From positions 14,437,545 to 14,501,544 of the forward strand of contig NC_090025.1 in assembly GCF_037176765.1 (NCBI RefSeq): a stretch of 64,000 nucleotides of DNA, in the 5' to 3' direction. This document shows positions 57,501 to 64,000 of the stretch, one piece after another; positions within the stretch are counted from its first letter, which is position 1; each line of letters begins with the position of its first letter. This DNA comes from Anolis sagrei (taxonomy: Eukaryota; Chordata; Lepidosauria; Squamata; Anolidae). Below the pieces are notes generated by a model that was not told where the DNA came from, ran no database searches, and saw only the letters and a list, made by a program, of their open reading frames with translations. Both the position numbers and the translations under genes were made by a program.

Positions 57501-59518
57501 TCAGTAGATCAACTGATGCAATTAGATTCACATACTTTGTTTTAAATTTTCAAAAGCAACTGAGAGAGAGAGAGAGAGAGATTTACACTTGTAGTTAACT
57601 AGAGCCTTATTCAGGCAACATGCAAAGAGGGAACTGACAAATCTTGCTCCCTTCCATTGTTATCTTCCTACCATGGATAGCAATAAATCTGAATATTTAT
57701 TTATTATTTTGTATCAAAAGCATTGCATAAATTAGTATAAAACTGACAAAAATAGAAGGAGCGCAGGCAGCTAAATATCTTTTGACCAAAAACAGGCAAC
57801 AGCAATGGCATTGTCTGTAGCTTCCAGCTATTCTTCCTCTGTACATGAGGCAAGGCATAGTGGACAAGCATACAGATGTGGAGTTGTCTGTTCTGGTCCA
57901 CAGTCAAACAAGGTGTGGGATTCTTTTATCTGAATATAAGAAGTTATTGTTTGTGTAGAGAGTATCCCCGTAAGCAACTGTCCCTCTGCCCCTTGCTTTC
58001 ATGCAGGAGCTTCTCTAGTTAGTTATTCTTTTCTAATTTTCTGTGTAAGGGAAATGGGTTCAAGGAATGGAAGCAGGAGTGCGTTGATCCTGAGTTGATA
58101 AGTTCTGTGTGAACGAGGCTCTTGTTGACATTTCAAAGTCCCAATACTGGAAACAAACATTCAAACACCAACACACTTACTTGCATGGAACTATATAGTG
58201 ATGAGAAAAATAGTTAACTTCAAAGCTGTATAAATGGAACAGGAGACCTTATTTATGGCAATTACTGGTGCAGTTCAACTTGGCATTTTCTTTAATGTGT
58301 TTGTGCAGCCATGGGCAAATTTCAGCCCTCCAGGTGTTTTGAACTTCAACTCCGGGATTGTGGCGCAGCTGGCTGAGTGTCAGCTGCATTAAGATCACTC
58401 TGACCGAAAAGGTCATGAGTTCGAAGCCAGCCTGGGTTGGAGTGGGCTTCCAACCAATTGTGTAGCCTGTTGTCGACCTTTGCAACCCGAAAGACAGTTG
58501 CATCTGTCAAGTAGGAAAATTAGGTACCACCTTGTGTGGGGAGGCTACATTAACTAATTTATGAAGCCATAAAAAAGACTCCAGCAAAAAGCATGCAGGG
58601 AATGAGGAAGTATTTCATCAGTGTCGCAGATGGATGATGAAAGCGACAGCTCCCCTGGCGGCTGGAAAAAGTTAAATAGCCTCTGTGTATGTCTGTATAC
58701 GTTGTATGTCAAAATTGGCATTGAATGTTTGCCATATATCTGTTCATTGTAATCTGCCCTGAGTCCCCTGCGGAGTGAGAAGGGCGGAATATAAATACTG
58801 TAAATAAATAAATAAATAAACTCCCACAATTCCTAACAGCTGGTAGGCTGTCAAAAATTGTGGGTGTTGAAGTCCAAAACACCTGGAAGGCTGAAGTTTG
58901 CTCGTGTCTGTGTTAGGGCTTCCTTGAAGTAAACTCTTATAAATTAAACATCTTGATTTTAGTTTTTAATACATACTACTATGCTGGTGTGAGGATAGAA
59001 ATAAGAAGGTTAATACTGTGATGCCAATATGGTGAAATAATCAAGATAGTTCATGATTAAGACTAGGACTCAAAGCAATGGTTCAGATTACAAGAAAGCA
59101 GATTCCGTTGAACTTTAGGAAGAACTTCCTGACTGTAAGAGCTGTCCAACATTGAAATTCTCCGCCTTGGAGGCTTTTAAACAGAGGCTGGATGACCATT
59201 TGTCAGGAGTGCTTTGTGCTTTTCCTGCATGGCAGAGTGAGGTTGGACTGAGTGGCCTCTTCCAACTCTTATCAGAAGATTTCTGATGGCAATGTAATGG
59301 TGGTTTTGCTTGATTTGTGAAAAATACTTGACATTTCAGAGTTACTTCCACCACTGATGTTTTTCTATCCCTTCACCTTTTGCAGTGAGGATTCTTGTGA
59401 AGATATGAGCTGCGGAGAAGAAAGCCTGAGCAGCTCTCCTCCAAGCGACCTGGAAGGCTCCTTCTTCTTTGACCTCAAACCGAAGTCAAAGTGGCCGGCT
59501 CTCTCCTTTGACTCCTAG
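51397..59518 (+). CDS. CCNG2: Cyclin G2, seven coding exons
   Basis: Joining exons 51397-51525, 52535-52672, 52932-53182, 54561-54639, 54740-54838, 57041-57246 and 59386-59518 gives 1035 nt, that is 344 residues plus stop; every intron is GT-AG and the phases (0,0,2,0,0,2) are consistent. The protein matches vertebrate cyclin G2 as I recall it, including the same total length as human. The cyclin box lies roughly in residues 44-173 ([42 protein letters not shown]). The C-terminus is an acidic, serine-rich PEST-like tail ([21 protein letters not shown]). Cyclin G2 is known as an atypical, growth-inhibitory cyclin induced in quiescent or stressed cells that associates with PP2A B' subunits. The N-terminal 25 residues and the last 20 diverge most from mammals. 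The start codon sits directly after the exon-2 acceptor. No break is visible, so it looks like a functional host gene. Confidence 0.97.
52535..52672 (+). CDS. CCNG2: CCNG2 coding exon 3 (residues 44-89)
   Basis: Acceptor TACAG at 52530-52534, donor AAG|GTACCA. It encodes 46 residues that open the cyclin box, with [11 protein letters not shown] and [19 protein letters not shown] near-identical to mammalian cyclin G2. Phase 0 at both ends. Confidence 0.96.
52932..53182 (+). CDS. CCNG2: CCNG2 coding exon 4 (residues 90-173)
   Basis: Acceptor CTTAG at 52927-52931, donor AAAG|GTAAGT. This is the longest coding exon and completes the cyclin box ([52 protein letters not shown]). It ends two bases into an Arg codon completed in exon 5. 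Confidence 0.96.
53304..54051 (+). mobile_element. Complete non-autonomous hAT in CCNG2 intron 4
   Basis: Ends CAGTGTTTCTCAACCTTCC and CAGGTTGAGAAACACTA are inverted. CTCTAGAT (53296-53303) and CTGTAGAT (54052-54059) form the 8-bp duplication, close to NTCTAGAN. The interior carries the Helitron-type module, a G-run (about 53503-53523) and a C-run (about 53995-54009). Confidence 0.9.
54060..54560. other. CCNG2: CCNG2 intron 4, 3' part
   Basis: A 66-codon ORF (54238-54438) has no motif. No repeat seen. Confidence 0.4.
54561..54639 (+). CDS. CCNG2: CCNG2 coding exon 5 (residues 174-199)
   Basis: Acceptor TTACAG at 54555-54560, donor AAA|GTAAGT. It encodes [18 protein letters not shown] and RLVFSKAK, a cyclin G2 signature. 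Only a 100-bp intron separates it from exon 6. Confidence 0.95.
54740..54838 (+). CDS. CCNG2: CCNG2 coding exon 6 (residues 200-232)
   Basis: Acceptor TTTCAG at 54734-54739, donor AAG|GTAAGG. It encodes [20 protein letters not shown] and a hydrophobic helix ending QKYSK. Phase 0 at both ends. Confidence 0.95.
55600..56850. mobile_element. Possible DNA transposon around a CR1, intron 6
   Basis: CCATTTAATTCGTGTTTCCG near 55640 and ACGAATTAAAC with AAATGG near 56850 look like diverged inverted ends. 56263-56830 has internal fold-backs (GGATCTCCAATG with CATTGGAGATCC). The ends are not firmly placed. Confidence 0.4.
55693..56262 (+). mobile_element. CR1 LINE 3' segment in CCNG2 intron 6
   Basis: [20 protein letters not shown]-like, [34 protein letters not shown], then a frame shift and [16 protein letters not shown]. 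An internal deletion removes the [11 protein letters not shown] block. It ends ATTCTATGA. Confidence 0.9.
57041..57246 (+). CDS. CCNG2: CCNG2 coding exon 7 (residues 233-301)
   Basis: Acceptor TTTTTCAG at 57033-57040, donor GAGAG|GTAGGT. It encodes [35 protein letters not shown] and [17 protein letters not shown], the most conserved C-terminal block. It ends two bases into a Ser codon. Confidence 0.96.
57556..57582. repeat. GA microsatellite in intron 7
   Basis: About ten GA units. Confidence 0.9.
58306..58910. mobile_element. Palindromic MITE split by a SINE, intron 7
   Basis: CAGCCATGGGCAAATTTCAG and, inverted, CAGACACGAGCAAACTTCAG are the ends. The centre pairs CCAGGTGTTTTGAACTTCAA with its complement near 58870. 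The flanks TGTTTGTG and TGTTAGGG are a probable 8-bp duplication (6 of 8), hAT-like. Confidence 0.72.
58351..58818 (+). mobile_element. tRNA-derived SINE with L2-like tail
   Basis: The head has A-box TGGCGCAGCTGGCTGAG and B-box GAGTTCGAAGCC. The middle is unassigned. The 3' part (ATCTGCCCTGAGTCCCCTGC, GAAGGGCGGAATATAAATA) resembles L2 ends and finishes in AAATA repeats. AACTCC on both sides fits a short target duplication. Confidence 0.82.
59095..59277 (+). mobile_element. CR1 3' fragment in intron 7
   Basis: GAACTTTAGGAAGAACTTCC, AACAGAGGCTGGATGACCATT and TTGGACTGAGTGGCC match the CR1 3' region; diverged. It ends about 100 bp before the last exon. Confidence 0.75.
59386..59518 (+). CDS. CCNG2: CCNG2 last coding exon (residues 301-344 and stop)
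   Basis: Acceptor TTTTGCAG at 59378-59385. One base completes the Ser codon, then [20 protein letters not shown] is nearly identical to mammals. The end ([18 protein letters not shown], then TAG at 59516) differs from the mammalian terminus. The acidic Ser-rich tail fits the PEST-type instability region of cyclin G2. Confidence 0.95.
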
Positions 59519-60842
59519 GTCGGGCTCTTAGTGCATTACAGTACTTAGGCAATACGTATCTGAGCACCCTCTGTACCTTGGCACAAGGCCTCATTGAGTA
59601 CTCAAAACATGTACTGCGCTTTCCTCCTTAGTGCGATAAATCAGATTGTAGCAAAGTAGCATTTAGGGGCCGTCTTCATCGGCAAGCATTAACGAGTGCA
59701 TGCCGCCTGCCTTCAGGCGATACGATAGCTGGAGTGCTTGATATGCACTTGAATGCTCTGCTGAAATTAGAGACTAGGCTTAACGGTGAAGTATTTTGGG
59801 GACATGCTCGGTTGCAAAGAAGTATATGCTTTTTTTTTTTTCCTTTTCTTTTTTGACTAAAGTACTTTAACCAAAACTTTCATTGTGCACACTTTCCAAG
59901 AAAAAGCAGCCTCGTTGCTTTAAAACTGTTCACTTTCAGGAATTTCATTCAAATTTAATCAGGCATAAGCTGAGATTATTTAGGGAGGAATAAGCCGCTC
60001 ATTTAAAATATGTTCTAGGCATCGTTGGTGTTCAAAGATCTCTAGGCCAGCTTTCATATCCTGAAATTAGGGATAAATTGTATTCAGAAAGTTTAGTGTT
60101 AATGTAAAAAAATAGGACATATTACTTAAATTAGAACTGTAAAGTTCCACCTTCCCTTTACCTACTAACTCCCTCAGTTCATTTCAATCTTTTTTAAATT
60201 GTCATAAGTAAATCCATAATCATAATATGTTTGCATGCTTAAGTGAAAGCTGTTAGCAGAAAGGTGGTAAAATGTGAAGTTGATAAAATGGTTGTTAATG
60301 ACACTTAATTGCTTGCCATTTTTTTTCTTTTAATGCTCAGACTTATATAGTTGCGTTACTTAGTATCTTGACATATATGCAAAGTGATCAAAAGAAGAGA
60401 TTTATAGTCCAATGATGTGAAAGCAAGGTCTTGGTAGAAATGAAGGGGCAACAAAACTTAGGATTCGTAGCATTGTGTAGCCATCTTGAAGTGGAGATGT
60501 GAATGGTGGTGATGTGTGGTGTGCTCTGATTTTTTTTATAAGCAAAAAAAATGTTTACAAAAATTTGTAAAAAATGTAAATTAAAACCTGTATAAAAAAA
60601 TTTAAAAACAAAATAAGCTGAAAAATATTGTATTTTTACAGTGTGTATGTAACTTTCTTATATGTATGTTGCATGTAGATATTAATTTATTGTATCCTGT
60701 ACATGATATACATACTGTACATTGAAGGCTTGCCTTTTTGGTACTACATGCCTGAGTGTCAAGACGTTTTCTGAAAGCTATTTTCTCTCAAAAGATGACT
60801 CGGATCTCTGCTTCTGTTCAATAAAACCAAATGCTTTTCCTA
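59519..60842 (+). other. CCNG2: CCNG2 3' UTR
   Basis: About 1.3 kb of AT-rich sequence from the stop codon to just past the poly(A) signal, with no recognisable transposable element inside, unlike all flanking DNA. It has A/U-rich stretches, including ATTTA-type sequence, that fit an unstable mRNA. Cleavage near 60840 is inferred. Confidence 0.8.
60820..60825 (+). promoter_or_regulatory. CCNG2: CCNG2 poly(A) signal AATAAA
   Basis: This is a canonical hexamer with a GT-rich stretch (TTGGTCTGCTGTG) about 25 bases downstream, where repeats resume at once. It is the best transcript end in the region. Confidence 0.85.
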
Positions 60843-60881
60843 TATTGGTCTGCTGTGATTTTGGCAAAGAGGGCAATGATG

Positions 60882-61400
60882 CATAGGGCTGAAATATGTC
60901 TCATCTTGGAAGCTAAGCATGATCAGTGCTGGTTGGTACTTGGATGGGAGATTATCAGTGCATTTAAGATGGGAGATTAAACCCCTGTGCCGACAGGACT
61001 GAAGACTGACAGGTCACAGGTTCAAATCCAGGGATGAGCTCCCTCTATCAGCTCCAGCTCCCCATGCGGGGACTGAGAGGTCAGGAGTTTGAAGCCAGTC
61101 TGGATCGGAGTAAGCTCCTGACCATTAATAGTCTAGCTTGCTGTTGACCTAGAAGGATGATAAAACATCTGGGCGTCCCCTGGGCAACATCCTTGCAGAT
61201 GGCCAATACTCTCACACCAGAAGCGACTTTGCAGTTTCTCAAGTCGCTCCTGACATGACAAAAAAAAAGTGCCAGGTACCGTGGGCTACATTTCAAAGAA
61301 AGATACTGGCAAAATCATGCCAGGAAACCGTATGAAATTCATAGAAAACTTGTCTAGGAATGCACTGAAATTCATGGGGTCACTATAATCTGACACACAC
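60882..61400 (+). mobile_element. 5S-rRNA-derived SINE interrupted by a tRNA SINE
   Basis: CTTGGAAGCTAAGCATGATC and GGTACTTGGATGGGAGATTA are 5S internal-promoter sequence. After the insertion it resumes with GTGCCAGGTACCGTGGGCTA and ends ATTCATGGGGTCACTATAAT. It begins about 40 bp past the CCNG2 cleavage region. Confidence 0.82.
60975..61268 (+). mobile_element. tRNA-derived SINE nested in 5S SINE
   Basis: B-box-like GGTTCAAATCC at about 61020, body AGCTCCTGACCATTAATAGT, and 3' end CTCACACCAGAAGCGACTTT, CAAGTCGCTCCTGACATGAC followed by A8. Fragments of the same tail are at 43611 and (minus) 63965. Confidence 0.78.
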
Positions 61401-61500
61401 TTATTGTATCCTTTACATGTTATTGTGCATTTAAGGCTTGATTTTTTTTCACCAGTATGGATTATTGTACTATGTATGTTCCATATCCATACAATAATCC

Positions 61501-61648
61501 ATTATGGGAAGGTAACAGCACTCCATGCAGTCATGCTGGCCACATGACCTTAGAGGTGTCTATGGACAACTCCGGCTCTTCAGCTTAGAAATGGAGATGA
61601 GCACCATCCCCCATAGTTGGACACAACTAGACTGAATGACAGTGGAAA
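61501..61648 (+). mobile_element. Sauria SINE 3' end
   Basis: CATGCTGGCCACATGACCTT and AGAAATGGAGATGAGCACC, tail only; directly joined to LINE sequence. Confidence 0.75.
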
Positions 61649-61649
61649 C

Positions 61650-62130
61650 AGTTTTCTAAGATCTACAGAGACACTTGCTTGAACACCTCAGCAAGCGAGA
61701 GTCCAAAAGTGGCAGGCCCAAACCCAGAACCTCAATCCGTGGGTGATACCAGATGAGAGACTCCCTCCTGGGCACACAGAAAACTGGGCGACTTGGAAGG
61801 CACTGAACAGACTGCTCTCTGGCACCACGAGATGCAGAGCCAACCTTAAGAAATGGGGCTACAAAGAGGAATCCACAACATGCGAGTGTGGAGAAGAGCA
61901 AACCACTGACCACCTGCTGCAATGCAACCTGAGCCCTGCCACATGCACAATGGAGGACCTCCTTGCAGCAACACCAGAGGCACTCCAAGTGGCCAGATAC
62001 TGGTCAAAGGACATTTAATCAACTACCGAGCTTGCAAACTTTGTGTTTTATCTGTCTGTTTGTTTTGTTCTGTTAGAAATGTAATACAATGGTCTGGTTG
62101 CCTTGACATGACAAATAAATACCTATAAAG
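61650..62130 (+). mobile_element. Jockey-superclade-like LINE 3' end
   Basis: It encodes PDERLPPGHTENWATWKALN, TTCECGEEQTTDHLLQCN and YWSKDI (91 codons open), then the tail ending ACAAATAAATACC. Third copy of the family at 5904. Confidence 0.85.
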
Positions 62131-62261
62131 TTTTTAAATCGCCCTGTTATTGGACTCTAGAGGGTGCCATTTCCATGCTACTGGAACTACACCAGAACAA
62201 AAGCATAATAACTCTGTCCTTTTTTGTTTGTTAGACATATTGGAAAGCAAAGTTCCCCTTT

Positions 62262-62478
62262 CAAGGATGGATCTGCACTGCGAAATTACTGCAGTTCAGC
62301 CATTATGATTCAGTGCTAAGGAATCATGGCATTTGTCGCTCTGCAAGGTATTTAGCCTTCTCTGCCCAAGAATGCTGATGCTCACCAAACAACAACTATC
62401 AGGAATCCATAGTATTGAACTATGGCAGGTAAAGTTGTGTCGAACTGCATTCCTTTTACAGTGTAGAGCCAGCCTCAG
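62262..62478. mobile_element. Fold-back MITE
   Basis: GGATCTGCACTGCGAAATTA and TTTTACAGTGTAGAGCC ends with ATGATTCAGTGCTAAGGAATCATGG centre; same family as 12577. Confidence 0.65.
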
Positions 62479-62999
62479 CCTTCTCCAGGTTGGCTCTGTT
62501 GCACAGGAGCGGATTTTAGCCAAGTCCCATGCAAAAGACACACAGGCAAGGAGAAAAAGGAACAGAAAAAACTTTACTCTTATCAGCATAGGCATGAACT
62601 TACAGTGTTGCATACAAAATCAAACAGTGCAACAAACTTACATAGTCCTTGTAAGTAACACAGAATAAGGCTTCTTCATCATTCAAATGAGAGAGCAAAA
62701 CATAAACTTTGAGTAAATAGCTATTCCACCATAGCAAAGAGCATCGTTCTTAGAGCATAGCAGCATTACAACATTTTGCTTCTCTTTCTCAGAGTAGCGT
62801 ATTGCTTCTCCAAACTGTATTCTAAAATCCATACAGTTATACCCCACCGGGTGTGGCCCAAACATGCTGGCTGACCTACATTACCAGCTGCACATAATAA
62901 TTAACATCATAAGGTTTTTCTTTAACACACACTTGATCCTGCTACAACTTTCTGTAAGAGGTTCTCCCCTTCAAAAAGCCCCAGATGTCCTCAGAGCCC
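62479..62999. other. Unassigned sequence, LTR-like look on the minus strand
   Basis: No gene. The minus strand ends like an LTR (CGCTCCTGTGCAACA) but no matching duplication was found, so I do not call it. Confidence 0.3.
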
Positions 63000-63545
63000 A
63001 CTTTATATTTATTTATTTATTTATTTATTTATTTGGTATGCTTGTATACCGCTAATATCTCAGCCTGTGCGGCGACTCATTGCGGTTTACAACATGTTAA
63101 AATATACAATGTTAAAATATACAATTCGCTTAAGCATATGAAATTAAAATTAAGAATACATACAAAAAACATACGCAGTATTGGGCCACCAATACAGATC
63201 GGGACATCTCATAGTTAAAATCGTCATCCAATTCGTTGTCTTGATTGCTAATCCATGGTCAGATAAAACATCACGACGAAAGTCAATTGAAGACTTGCTC
63301 AAACATCCAGGTTTTTAGTTTTTTCCTAAATGCCATTAGTGAGGTGGCTGATCTTAATTCAGTAGGGAGGGCATTCCAAAGCCGGGGGGCCACCACAGAA
63401 AAGGCCCTATCTCTCGTTCCCACGAGCCGCACCTGTGAAGCAGGTGGGATAGAGAGAAGGGCTTCTCCTGAAGATCTAAGGGTCCTGGTGGGCTGATAGG
63501 CCGAGATACGTTCGGATAGGTATGTAGGGCCAGAACCCTACATAT
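63000..63545 (-). mobile_element. L2 LINE 3' segment
   Basis: The (ATTT)n at 63005-63033 is the inverted tail. The minus strand gives GPTYLSERISAY-like, SLLSIPPASQVRLVGTRDR-like and PFLWWPPG-like remnants in broken frames. Confidence 0.8.
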
Positions 63546-63717
63546 ATCTTTACAAGTCTTTTTTCCTAATGTAAATAAGCAGAGAAATACCAACCATTTA
63601 GGTCAAAGCATGTCCTCTCTGTCTACCATCTATCACATATCTTGGAAAGAAGACAAAAGCTGACTTTAAGGATGCTGCAAGGGAAACTTTCGTAGCATTT
63701 AATTTAAGGGTCTGTAT

Positions 63718-63950
63718 CAGTGATTCCCAACCTTTTTTTTTTTTTTTGACCAAGGACCACTTGACCAGAGACCAATTTGATCAGGGATCATTGTCCAACA
63801 TTAGTACCAAAATGGGGTTTGGTCAACTTTGGTTACTTGGGGTGCTGAGTCAGAAAATTGCATTGGCTAGACCATATCAGCTCTAGTTTCTGATACAGAA
63901 TATATGCCATCCAGTAGTCGCCATCTGCTCGCCCACAGAAAACCATATTT
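63718..63950. mobile_element. Truncated hAT (CAGTGATTCCCAAC end)
   Basis: CAGTGATTCCCAACCTTTTT, then GACCACTTGACC and GCCATCCAGTAGTCGCC, align to the left 60% of 21793-22179. The right end is replaced by SINE sequence. Confidence 0.75.
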
Positions 63951-63964
63951 AATAATCTATAGCT

Positions 63965-64000
63965 TTTTTCCCATGTCAGGAGCGACTTGAGAAACTGCAG
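63965..64000 (-). mobile_element. tRNA-SINE tail, runs off the right edge
   Basis: TGTCAGGAGCGACTTGAGAA is the inverted 3' end of the SINE at 60975. Confidence 0.65.

Noticed and set aside
60882-60970. 5S rRNA gene
   Set aside because: Only the internal-promoter half is 5S-like, it is diverged, and it continues into the SINE body.
62497-62960. Minus-strand LTR
   Set aside because: LTR-like 3' end but no matching target duplication or clear start.

Overview
The window is from a vertebrate nuclear genome, almost certainly a squamate reptile and plausibly an iguanian such as Anolis (the species is inference). Support comes from split vertebrate exons and a repeat mix of CR1 and L2 LINEs, BovB-like and R4/Dong-like LINEs, Sauria-type tRNA SINEs, 5S-rRNA-derived SINEs, hAT, mariner and Tigger DNA transposons and Helitrons. 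No bacterial features, CRISPR arrays or operons are present.

One host protein gene is clear: cyclin G2 (CCNG2), plus strand, right third of the window. A CpG-rich promoter (about 46.45-47.1 kb) leads to a noncoding first exon ending near 47410. Seven coding exons follow: 51397-51525, 52535-52672, 52932-53182, 54561-54639, 54740-54838, 57041-57246 and 59386-59518. They join with consistent phases into a 344-codon protein, and a poly(A) signal lies at 60820. The promoter has a FOXO-type site, several CCAAT boxes, an M-box and GC/YY1-type motifs. Exon 1 carries upstream ORFs, one of which, after the predicted splice, would stop across the cyclin G2 start codon.

The 46 kb upstream hold no host gene I can support; they are layered transposable elements. 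From left to right: a partial hAT with a nested palindromic MITE, then a Helitron (0-1.3 kb); two tandem-repeat arrays and a GC/purine-rich block (3.3-5.7 kb); three head-to-tail Helitrons with a hAT at one junction and a LINE inside one of them (5.8-8.55 kb); LINE-in-LINE nests (8.6-9.7 kb); TIR elements and a mariner carrying a Sauria SINE (9.9-12.7 kb); two CR1 copies, one interrupted by a hAT (13.8-17.2 kb); a Tigger-like element interrupted by an RTE-like LINE (18.5-20.3 kb); L2, hAT and SINE pieces (21-27.5 kb); a 965-bp fold-back element (28.0-28.9 kb); a solo LTR fossil (29.9-30.7 kb); L2 and mariner copies (32.6-36.6 kb); RTE-like and R4-like LINEs in ATT microsatellites (37.8-41.65 kb); a minus-strand LINE (42.6-43.5 kb); a Helitron filled with CR1 sequence (43.9-45.4 kb); and a CR1 flanked by a 51-bp direct repeat directly upstream of the promoter (45.5-46.4 kb).

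CCNG2 introns carry a 384-bp inverted repeat and a perfect 86-bp palindrome (intron 1), a complete hAT (intron 4), CR1 (intron 6) and a SINE inside a palindromic MITE (intron 7). Downstream of the gene are nested 5S/tRNA SINEs, LINE ends and a truncated hAT. I found no new multi-gene system. The most notable signals are the inverted repeats, the Helitron array, a sequence module shared by unrelated transposon families, and the uORF arrangement of CCNG2.
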